Below are positions 7,966 to 13,675 of a DNA stretch of 18,675 bases, in pieces; positions within the stretch are counted from its first letter, which is position 1, and each line of letters opens with the position of its first letter. This DNA is from Candidatus Pacearchaeota archaeon (GTDB taxonomy: Archaea > Nanoarchaeota > Nanoarchaeia > Pacearchaeales > GW2011-AR1): contig NZER01000307.1 of the NCBI GenBank assembly GCA_002690445.1, forward strand, positions 1 to 18,675, written 5' to 3'. The notes under the pieces were generated by a model, which worked only from the letters and a program-made list of their open reading frames with translations, ran no database searches and had not been told where the DNA came from. The position numbers and the translations under genes were made by a program.

Positions 7966-8961
7966 ATGATCGCCGACATTATAGTGGGCCTATCCTACGG
8001 AGACGAAGGAAAGGGTAAGGTTACTCATCACTTATTGAAGTCCGGAGAATACACACATTGTATTCGATATAACGGCGGCTGCAACGCCGGCCACACCATA
8101 TACCACAATGGACAAAAGTTCGTAACACACCACTTACCGGCCGGCCTGTTCTACGGAATCAAGTCCATTATCGGTTCAGGTTGTGTGGTTAACTTGGAGC
8201 AGTTTCATAATGAAATTCAAATGTTAGAGGACGCAGGTATCTCAACCGAGGGACTTATCTACATTGCTAAGAACGCCCACATTATTACAGAAAATCACCT
8301 CTCCGAAGACAGAGGGGATACAAGTATCGGGACAACCAAGCGCGGCAATGGCCCAGCCTATCGTGACAAGTATGACAGAACAGGCGAACGCGCCCAAAAC
8401 GTCCCCGCCCTGGAACCCTACCTCATTGACTTATACGAAGAGTTCCACCACAACACCACAAGTCCTGTCGTCCTCTGTGAGGGCGCTCAAGGCTTTGGGC
8501 TGGACATTGACTGGGGAGACTACCCTTACGTCACTTCAAGCCACTGTACGGCCGCTGGGGCGCTCCTGAACGGGATCCCGCCCCGAGCAGTACGCAAGGT
8601 ATACGGAGTCGCCAAGGCATACGACACCTATGTTGGGTCGAAGAAATTCCATGGCAAGGGCCGCGTGTTTGATTTGATTCAACAAGTCGGGAACGAATTC
8701 GGCGCCACCACCGGCAGGCTGCGGCAGTGCAACTGGCTTGATATCAGAATGCTGGATAAAGCAATAAACATTAACGGAGTCACGGATCTGATTATCAACA
8801 AGGTCGACATTCTCCGAGAAGTCGGAAAGTGGAACCTTCGCTCTGGTACTGCCGACGGGATACACATTCAGTTGGGCAATGAAATAGCATGGACCCAATA
8901 TATAACAAGATACCTAAAAGATATAAAAGTAACATTCTCAGATAGCCCAGAAAGGATTTAA
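7966..8961 (+). CDS. adenylosuccinate synthetase family protein, compact viral type (PurA/PurZ-like)
   Basis: PurA joins IMP and aspartate using GTP; its viral relative PurZ uses dGMP to start 2-aminoadenine (Z) synthesis. Here GLSYGDEGKGK (residues 8-18) is the P-loop-like motif with the catalytic Asp13 retained. NAGHT carries the second catalytic His (His43). IGTTKRGNGPAY, CEGAQGFGLDIDWG, YPYVTSS and FGATTGRLR (aspartate loop) follow in PurA order, and NKVD resembles the guanine-recognition motif. At 331 residues it is about 100 shorter than bacterial PurA; the losses are in the middle helical part and before the C-terminus, where STGPDR becomes SDSPER. Compact size favours PurZ or PurZ0, while the retained Asp favours PurA or PurZ0 (classical PurZ has Ser or Gly there). 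The ribosome site AAGGA lies in the last codons of the previous gene. Confidence 0.88.
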   Translation: MIADIIVGLSYGDEGKGKVTHHLLKSGEYTHCIRYNGGCNAGHTIYHNGQKFVTHHLPAGLFYGIKSIIGSGCVVNLEQFHNEIQMLEDAGISTEGLIYIAKNAHIITENHLSEDRGDTSIGTTKRGNGPAYRDKYDRTGERAQNVPALEPYLIDLYEEFHHNTTSPVVLCEGAQGFGLDIDWGDYPYVTSSHCTAAGALLNGIPPRAVRKVYGVAKAYDTYVGSKKFHGKGRVFDLIQQVGNEFGATTGRLRQCNWLDIRMLDKAININGVTDLIINKVDILREVGKWNLRSGTADGIHIQLGNEIAWTQYITRYLKDIKVTFSDSPERI

Positions 8962-8964
8962 AAA

Positions 8965-9429
8965 ATGATTTTACAATACCACATGTTGCGAGGAAACGAC
9001 TATCCTCCAGTAAGAGCAAACCCCAGCGACGCGGGCCTGGACCTGCGATGGTGCCCCGAGGACGCCGCTACCCGGGGTCTTATAATCAAGCCTGGCGAAA
9101 GTAAGATACTTGGTACTGGCTGCAAATTCGCTATTCCCCACTCTTATATGATGGAGATCAAAAATCGCTCCAGTATGGCAGCCAAAAAGCACCTTATTGT
9201 TGGCGCCTGTGTTGTCGATTCTGGATATGATTCAGAAGTATTTGTGAACCTACATAACATTGGAACCATAAACCAGGCTATCAAGCCCGGCGATAAGATC
9301 GCACAGGCAGTCATCGTCCCGGTAGTTCACGCGCGTTTTATAGCCAGCGCGACACCAGACATATATGACTGGTATCCTATCACTATTTCTAACAGGGGCG
9401 ACGGGGCCTTAGGAAGCACAGGGGAGTAA
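8965..9429 (+). CDS. dut: dUTPase, trimeric type
   Basis: This 154-residue enzyme hydrolyses dUTP to dUMP and pyrophosphate, keeping uracil out of DNA and feeding dTMP synthesis. All five motifs of homotrimeric dUTPases are seen in order: DAGLDL (motif 1), KNRSSMA (motif 2, usually GRSGLA), VVDSGYDSEV (motif 3, with the catalytic Asp), GDKIAQAVIVPV (motif 4) and the flexible C-terminal RGDGALGSTGE (motif 5). The length is normal for the family. The start follows the PurA-like gene by three bases, with AAAGGA in the last codons of that gene as ribosome site, so the two are very likely co-translated. A dCTP deaminase is unlikely because motif 5 is present. Confidence 0.95.
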   Translation: MILQYHMLRGNDYPPVRANPSDAGLDLRWCPEDAATRGLIIKPGESKILGTGCKFAIPHSYMMEIKNRSSMAAKKHLIVGACVVDSGYDSEVFVNLHNIGTINQAIKPGDKIAQAVIVPVVHARFIASATPDIYDWYPITISNRGDGALGSTGE

Positions 9430-9430
9430 G

Positions 9431-9994
9431 ATGGCCGTTACATTACCAAAACCAAAATATCGAAACCTCTACCTACCAGAGCAAGTTAACCAAGAATCGA
9501 TGAATAAACTTACCAAGGCTATCATCGAGATTAATGAAGATGACGCATACCTCCAGAAGCTATACGCTGTTCATGATATAGAATATAAACCACTGCCTAT
9601 CCAAATGTATATTGACTCCTACGGGGGCGCAGTGTACCAATGTTTCGGCCTCCTAGGAGTAATGGAGAAGAGCGATACACCAATTCACACTATTGTAACT
9701 GGCGCTGCTATGTCTTGTGGGTTCATGATTCTTATCAGCGGACACAAACGCTTTGGATATAAACATTCCACCCCCCTATATCATCAGGTTTCAACCGGAT
9801 TTTATGGTAAAGTAAAGGATATGGAAGAGAAGCTTGAAGAATCCAAGAGACTTCAGAAGAAGATCGAGGATATTACTTTCGAAAGAACCTCTATTTCAAA
9901 AAAGAAACTAAACGAAATCCTCAAGAACAAGAAAGATTGGTATATGACTGCCGAAGAAGCCCTCACCTTGGGAGTTATTGACGGCATTTTATGA
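9431..9994 (+). CDS. ClpP-like serine protease 1
   Basis: This 187-residue protein belongs to the ClpP (S14) family. The catalytic triad can be read: Ser95 in GAAMSCGF, His118 in LYHQVS and Asp169 in KKDWYMTAEEALTLG. IQMYIDSYGG matches the strand that builds the oxyanion hole and substrate cleft. A charged segment (residues 125-145, rich in Lys and Glu) corresponds to the handle helix. In phages, S14 proteases serve either as ClpP-like degradative subunits or as prohead proteases. No capsid or portal gene is visible nearby and the neighbours are metabolic, so a host-like ClpP role is more likely. A GGGGAG ribosome site precedes the ATG. A second ClpP lies at 13016. Confidence 0.9.
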   Translation: MAVTLPKPKYRNLYLPEQVNQESMNKLTKAIIEINEDDAYLQKLYAVHDIEYKPLPIQMYIDSYGGAVYQCFGLLGVMEKSDTPIHTIVTGAAMSCGFMILISGHKRFGYKHSTPLYHQVSTGFYGKVKDMEEKLEESKRLQKKIEDITFERTSISKKKLNEILKNKKDWYMTAEEALTLGVIDGIL

Positions 9995-10245
9995 AAAAGC
10001 TGAGGAAAGTTAATCCAACAAAGCGAAAACAGGAACGCAAGGACGCACAAAAAGAAATGGAGCACCAAGCAGCCTTGTTTGCTAAGCACCCAACAGAATG
10101 CTGCGTGTGTAAAGAACAATTCGAAAGAACTAAAGAAACAGTTAAAACCTGGCAAGTAGCAATAAGAGAAGAAAGAGTTCGCTTGACTTGTCCCAATTGT
10201 TGGAGTATAATACAAAAAGGATTAAAGAGAATACAAAATGATTAA
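9991..10245 (+). CDS. small zinc-ribbon protein (84 aa)
   Basis: This 84-residue protein has a basic N-terminus (MKKLRKVNPTKRKQERK) and two CxxC knuckles, CCVCKEQF near residues 37-44 and CPNCW near 68-72, typical of a zinc ribbon of about 35 residues. Such proteins bind nucleic acid or partner proteins; no enzyme motif is seen. The ATG overlaps the ClpP stop as ATGA, indicating translational coupling. The 3' end of the gene contains a sigma70-type promoter for the following purine gene, so its last codons are under double constraint. The function is not recognised; from memory, similar short zinc-ribbon proteins occur in T4-like marine phages. Confidence 0.8.
   Translation: MKKLRKVNPTKRKQERKDAQKEMEHQAALFAKHPTECCVCKEQFERTKETVKTWQVAIREERVRLTCPNCWSIIQKGLKRIQND
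10183..10211 (+). promoter_or_regulatory. sigma70-type promoter for the IMPDH/GMPR gene
   Basis: TTGACT (10183-10188), a 17-base spacer and a perfect TATAAT (10206-10211) lie inside the 3' end of the zinc-ribbon gene. The predicted start near 10218 leaves a leader of about 20 bases before the ATG at 10238. Confidence 0.7.
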
Positions 10246-11245
10246 AGAAGCACTATGCTATTCGGACGTATTGCTGGTCCCGCAATATTCAGACATTAGA
10301 AGTAGATCCGAGGTGTCTCTCCAAAGCAATCTGGGTGATATTGGGTGCGAAATACCAATCATAGCCAGCCCAATGGATACAATCTCAGAGGCCCAAATGG
10401 CAATCGAGATGGATATCCTTGGAGGTTTAGCGGTCGTCCATCGTTACAATACCATAGAGAGGCAGTGCGATATGGTTATGGACATTGGTGCTACATCTGC
10501 GCCAGCAATTGCCGCAATAGGGACTTCCGGCGACTATTTAGAGAGAGCAACAGCACTTACCCACGCGGGCGCGCGCGGCCTTTGTGTAGATGTAGCCCAT
10601 GGTCATCACATTTTGATGAAAGAGGCATTACGCAAACTGCGCATCACCATCGGCGACACCGTTCATATCATGGCGGGCAACGTTGCCACATTGGAAGGCT
10701 ATAATGACTTGGTCGACTGGGGAGCCGATAGTGTGCGCCTTGGAATCGGCGGAGGCAGTATCTGTTCGACCAGAATTCAGACTGGCCACGGTCTCCCCGG
10801 CCTTCAGACTATTTTTGACTGCGCGGTCTCGGACAGAAACGCGCCCATTATTGCTGACGGCGGACTTCGGAACTCTGGCGATATTGTCAAAGCTCTGGCG
10901 GCTGGGGCTGACTTTGTTATGCTTGGCTCTATGTTATCCGGTGCTGATGAAACTCCCGGAGACATAATCAACACGCCGACTGGTAAAGTCAAGGCATACA
11001 GAGGCATGGCTAGCTCCGATGCCCAGATAGATTGGCGCGGCAGAGCCTCCTCGCTTGAGGGAATTGCCACCACCGTGCCCTGTAAAGGGTCTGTTAGCGG
11101 TATTATAGACGACCTGGCGCGCGGACTTCGCAGCGGACTATCGTACTCTGGCGCCAGATCAATCAAAGAATTACAAGGAAAAGCAAAGTTCATCCGCCAG
11201 ACTTCAAGTGGACAAACAGAAAGCTCAACACACATCCTGCGATGA
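10238..11245 (+). CDS. IMP dehydrogenase / GMP reductase family protein without CBS domains
   Basis: A 335-residue TIM-barrel purine enzyme. Evidence: SPMDTISEAQMAIEM near the N-terminus, the phosphate-binding and active-site loop GIGGGSICSTR with catalytic Cys176, IIADGGLRNSGD (second phosphate site) and YRGMAS. The CBS (Bateman) module present in most IMPDHs is absent. Subfamily is ambiguous. The flap between YRGMAS and VPCKG is short, as in GMP reductase, and no R-Y dyad of IMPDH is obvious. The C-terminal tail FIRQTSSGQTESSTH resembles the IMPDH tail (RxxxxGxxESHxHD) rather than GMPR. IMPDH would push IMP towards GMP; GMPR would do the reverse. Together with the PurA/PurZ-like gene, the phage controls the purine branch point. 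It has its own promoter and overlaps the previous gene by eight bases. Confidence 0.88.
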   Translation: MIKEALCYSDVLLVPQYSDIRSRSEVSLQSNLGDIGCEIPIIASPMDTISEAQMAIEMDILGGLAVVHRYNTIERQCDMVMDIGATSAPAIAAIGTSGDYLERATALTHAGARGLCVDVAHGHHILMKEALRKLRITIGDTVHIMAGNVATLEGYNDLVDWGADSVRLGIGGGSICSTRIQTGHGLPGLQTIFDCAVSDRNAPIIADGGLRNSGDIVKALAAGADFVMLGSMLSGADETPGDIINTPTGKVKAYRGMASSDAQIDWRGRASSLEGIATTVPCKGSVSGIIDDLARGLRSGLSYSGARSIKELQGKAKFIRQTSSGQTESSTHILR

Positions 11246-11574
11246 AAAGTTATCCGGACGACCACTCAGTTCTTTCTTTCTCATTGAATGCGAAGCTACA
11301 TGAAAATTTAAAAATCAGATTATTTTATGATGAGATAAAGACACAAAGTGAATTCTTCAGGTATTGCGTGGAGTCGTATTTGGGACAAAATCCACTGTTT
11401 ATGGAATTTCTTGACGACTATAAAATTAATAAGAAGGTCCAATCCAAGAAGAGAGTCGGAAGGTCTCGTAAGCTTCGCGGCGAAGGGGAAAAGATTTTAA
11501 GAGACCTCGCCCTGACCGACGAAGATGTAGAGAATATATTTGATATACTAGAAGAGGAATTACCAGAGCTATGA
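11242..11574 (+). CDS. possible ribbon-helix-helix protein (110 aa)
   Basis: A 110-residue protein whose N-terminal half (LSFSLNAKLHENLKIRLFYD, then TQSEFFRYCVESYLGQNP) fits one beta strand followed by two helices, as in ribbon-helix-helix DNA-binding proteins of the Arc/MetJ/CopG type. A basic stretch (KKRVGRSRKLRGEG) follows, then an acidic C-terminal helix. If correct it would be a dimeric repressor or regulator; this is inferred from the pattern only. It overlaps the purine gene by an ATGA junction and the next gene in the same manner, and lacks a clear ribosome site, so it depends on coupling. Confidence 0.7.
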   Translation: MKSYPDDHSVLSFSLNAKLHENLKIRLFYDEIKTQSEFFRYCVESYLGQNPLFMEFLDDYKINKKVQSKKRVGRSRKLRGEGEKILRDLALTDEDVENIFDILEEELPEL

Positions 11575-11813
11575 GAGAATGTGTAAAGAAATGCTATTTA
11601 TCCAAGAAGCCCTGCCGAGAGACAGAATGCAGAATGCATATAGAGTTTGTGCCGGACCTAAACTGTACGGTGATCGCCGTTAAAAAACACGGCCCTATGA
11701 CACTTGAAGAGATAGGAAAACGTCACAAGGTAAGTACTGTTCGGGCCAAACAACTTGTGGATGCCGCGTTGGCTAAATTAAAAAAGACATTAAAGAGAGA
11801 AAATACTATTTAA
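11571..11813 (+). CDS. small sigma-region-4-like HTH protein with cysteine cluster (80 aa)
   Basis: The C-terminal half (MTLEEIGKRHKVSTVRAKQL, then VDAALAKLKK) matches region 4 of sigma70 factors, the helix-turn-helix that reads the -35 box: compare the family pattern TLEEIGxxxGVSxERxRQIExxALxKL. The N-terminal half holds five cysteines (residues 4, 8, 15, 20 and 32, with CVKKC, CRETEC and LNC), which could bind zinc or an iron-sulfur cluster. There is no region 2, so it cannot be a complete sigma factor; it could redirect host RNA polymerase, act as an anti-sigma-like appropriator, or simply bind DNA. The start overlaps the previous stop as ATGA. After it, 43 bases lead to the next gene. Confidence 0.8.
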   Translation: MRECVKKCYLSKKPCRETECRMHIEFVPDLNCTVIAVKKHGPMTLEEIGKRHKVSTVRAKQLVDAALAKLKKTLKRENTI

Positions 11814-11856
11814 TGATAGCATTCGCGCGATTTAACATGTTAGGAGATAATCGATA

Positions 11857-12510
11857 ATGTCAAACAAGAATTTACTAAATGAATCACAAATCCGTCAGTT
11901 CATGAAGCTGGCGAAACTTGAACCCTTAGCTCCCGGCTTTGTTGAGGGCCTGGCCGAGACACATGGTCGCGGCATGAATGATGCTCCGCAGTATGACGGC
12001 CGGCGTCGAGTCCAGGAAGACGACGAGCTTGAAGTTGAACTTGGTGCACCCGAAAATGAGCTTGGTGCCGAGGACCAGCTAGCCGACGAAGAAGCCGAAG
12101 AGGTTGACGATCTAAGCGCCGGCGACCTGGGCGCCCCTGCAGATGAGAACCGCATGATTTCCGTTGATGATTTTCTTGGCGCCCTAGAGACTGCTCTTGA
12201 GGGCGTGATGGGTGATGAGGTAGAAATTGATTCCTCCGAGATGACTGATGAGGCTCCCGAAGACGAGGAACTTGAAGTTGATGCTGAGCTAGCCCCTCCC
12301 GGCGATGTCGATCCGATGGCCGCCGAGGAAGACGAGGGGCTGATGGAAGGCGAGGACGAGGACGTCACCACTGAAGGCGCCGAAGATGAGCTTGAAGAAG
12401 ACAAAGATAATGTTAAAGAAGAGTCCACCGAAGCAGCTGATGAACTCGTAGAGCAAATCACCAAGCGTGTTGCTGCACGAATTTTGAAGAGTGCTCTAGC
12501 CGAGAAATAA
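11857..12510 (+). CDS. extremely acidic protein (217 aa), scaffold- or DNA-mimic-like
   Basis: This 217-residue protein has a short amphipathic N-terminus (NLLNESQIRQFMKLAKLEPL at residues 5-24) and a long middle region dominated by Asp and Glu with Ala, Gly and Pro (for example EDDELEVELGAPENELGAED), then a basic amphipathic C-terminal helix (LVEQITKRVAARILKSAL). It should be largely disordered with a very low pI. From memory, proteins with this N-terminal motif plus acidic body are recurrent in marine phage genomes. Possible roles are capsid scaffolding or core protein (acidic, helical, near a ClpP-like protease) or DNA mimicry against host factors; the sequence does not decide. Ribosome site TAGGAGA lies about 9 bases upstream. 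A promoter begins ten bases after its stop. Confidence 0.85.
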   Translation: MSNKNLLNESQIRQFMKLAKLEPLAPGFVEGLAETHGRGMNDAPQYDGRRRVQEDDELEVELGAPENELGAEDQLADEEAEEVDDLSAGDLGAPADENRMISVDDFLGALETALEGVMGDEVEIDSSEMTDEAPEDEELEVDAELAPPGDVDPMAAEEDEGLMEGEDEDVTTEGAEDELEEDKDNVKEESTEAADELVEQITKRVAARILKSALAEK

Positions 12511-12519
12511 AAATAAAGC

Positions 12520-12548
12520 TTGACTTTCAAGCGCTCCTAACATATACT
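12520..12548 (+). promoter_or_regulatory. sigma70-type promoter for the membrane protein and ClpP 2
   Basis: TTGACT (12520-12525), a 17-base spacer and TATACT (12543-12548) fall in the true intergenic gap after the acidic protein. The predicted start near 12555 lies within the 5' arm of a strong hairpin. Confidence 0.7.
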
Positions 12549-12551
12549 AGA

Positions 12552-12584
12552 GGCTGTGGCTAATCCCACGGCCTTTTGTATTTT
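12552..12584 (+). terminator. hairpin plus T-rich tract, terminator-like, just after a promoter
   Basis: GGCTGTGG (12552-12559) pairs with CCACGGCC (12566-12573) through eight base pairs (one G-U) around a six-base loop, followed by TTTTGTATTTT (12574-12584). This is the layout of an intrinsic terminator. It could end transcription of the acidic-protein unit, attenuate the promoter at 12520, or be a 5' stabilising hairpin if transcription starts at 12551-12552. The ribosome site GGAGGA begins directly after it. Confidence 0.55.
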
Positions 12585-12593
12585 GGAGGATAT

Positions 12594-13019
12594 ATGTTGG
12601 AAGTAACGTCTCACGAACTTATGATTTTTGTGGTGCTTGGTTTTGTTGCTGGTGTCTTTACTAGTTTTTATTTAACTCGTTTGTTAGAGGTAGTCCATAT
12701 GTGGCGCCTCTTCTCTCACGTGCTGGGGCATATAATCTTAATGTGTGTGGGAATCGTGGAGGATGTGGCCTTTCTTAAAACACTAAAGAAAAAGCAAATG
12801 ACCGAGTCTGGTTTTACGGACAAACAGATCAGGGAATTCGAAGAAGTTGACGACAGAGTGTTGACAAACTGGAAAAACTCTGTTATTATATCCTTAGTAG
12901 ACCGTGTGCCCAGGCCGTTCCGCACCATGATACCATTTAGTAACTGGGACGAAGCGGTCACTCACCTAACCAGTGAGCAAATTAAAAGAGTTTTGAAGGC
13001 GCGAGAGGAAACAGAATGA
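12594..13019 (+). CDS. membrane protein of unknown function (141 aa)
   Basis: The ATG at 12594 is chosen because GGAGGA (12585-12590) sits just upstream; an in-frame TTG at 12576 lies in the hairpin tail and is unlikely. The protein has two hydrophobic segments, residues 9-28 (LMIFVVLGFVAGVFTSFYL) and about 41-58 (LFSHVLGHIILMCVGIV), and a charged soluble C-terminal domain of about 80 residues with KKKQMTESGF and several Trp/Pro. A two-helix hairpin anchoring a cytoplasmic domain is likely. It is not holin-like in size or tail. It ends in an ATGA overlap with the second ClpP and contains that gene's candidate promoter. No family recognised. Confidence 0.8.
   Translation: MLEVTSHELMIFVVLGFVAGVFTSFYLTRLLEVVHMWRLFSHVLGHIILMCVGIVEDVAFLKTLKKKQMTESGFTDKQIREFEEVDDRVLTNWKNSVIISLVDRVPRPFRTMIPFSNWDEAVTHLTSEQIKRVLKAREETE
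12861..12889 (+). promoter_or_regulatory. candidate promoter for ClpP 2
   Basis: TTGACA (12861-12866), a 17-base spacer and TATTAT (12884-12889) lie inside the membrane-protein gene. The predicted start near 12896 would give a leader of about 120 bases, the same arrangement as the promoter at 5891. Confidence 0.45.
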
Positions 13020-13648
13020 TTTTTGCTAATGACCCCCACCCACCCGGTGCCGAGACACCAGATCCGAAAGAGGATGAAGACTCCGGAGTGATGATGGCTC
13101 TGGGAGAAGACGAGCCCCCCCTGATGGGGCTTGGGTCCGACCTAACAGAATCTGCAGCACAGAATCTAAGTATGGCGCTTTTGGCGTTTAATGGCGGGCG
13201 AATCAGAGCCGTCCCAGGCGACCTGGACAACATATCAGATATTGAATTTTATATTTCATCCGGCGGAGGCTCAGTTGGCGATATGCTGGCTGTATACGAC
13301 CTTATGTGTTTGGTAAAGATGAACCGCGATATAGCCACATTTGGATTTGGAAAGATTTACTCCGCCGCAGTACCCCTATTAGCTGCGGGCACCAAGGGCA
13401 AGCGGTATATGGGCCGTAACGCGCGCCTTATGATCCACCACTGTTCATCAAACGCTAGCGGCTCTCATCTTGACATTCAGATCAACTTCAATGAGCTTAA
13501 AAAGGTTGAAGAATTGATGGTTGGTGTTCTTGTGGAACACTCAAACCTATTGGCCGAAGAGGTATACGAGATTATGTCCCGTAACACTGATAAATTTTTC
13601 TCTGCCGAAGAGGCATTAGAAATGGGTATTGTTGACGAAATCATCTAA
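13016..13648 (+). CDS. ClpP-like serine protease 2
   Basis: A 210-residue S14-family protease. Ser116 lies in GKIYSAAVPLLAAG, His141 in LMIHHC and Asp192 in NTDKFFSAEEALEMGIVDEI, so the catalytic triad is complete; IEFYISSGGGSVGDM is the conserved substrate-cleft strand. The first 45 residues are a Pro/Asp/Glu-rich extension (PHPPGAETPDPKEDEDSG) absent from typical ClpP and from the first ClpP at 9431, and could be a propeptide or targeting tail. The two paralogues differ strongly outside the active sites, so they are not a recent duplication. A mixed ClpP1P2 ring is possible; alternatively this copy, which lies near the acidic possible scaffold protein, may be a prohead-type protease. GAGAGGAA provides the ribosome site. 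Confidence 0.9.
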   Translation: MIFANDPHPPGAETPDPKEDEDSGVMMALGEDEPPLMGLGSDLTESAAQNLSMALLAFNGGRIRAVPGDLDNISDIEFYISSGGGSVGDMLAVYDLMCLVKMNRDIATFGFGKIYSAAVPLLAAGTKGKRYMGRNARLMIHHCSSNASGSHLDIQINFNELKKVEELMVGVLVEHSNLLAEEVYEIMSRNTDKFFSAEEALEMGIVDEII

Positions 13649-13675
13649 TTAGTAAGAGACCCCCGAGGACACACG

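Noticed and set aside
10804..11265. - strand ORF of 153 codons
   Set aside because: It is opposite the conserved IMPDH/GMPR coding sequence and shows no motif of its own.
11895..12530. Long - strand ORF (211 codons), serine-rich
   Set aside because: It is the antisense shadow of the Asp/Glu-rich acidic gene (GAX/GAR codons read as TCN/TCX), with no ribosome site or own promoter.
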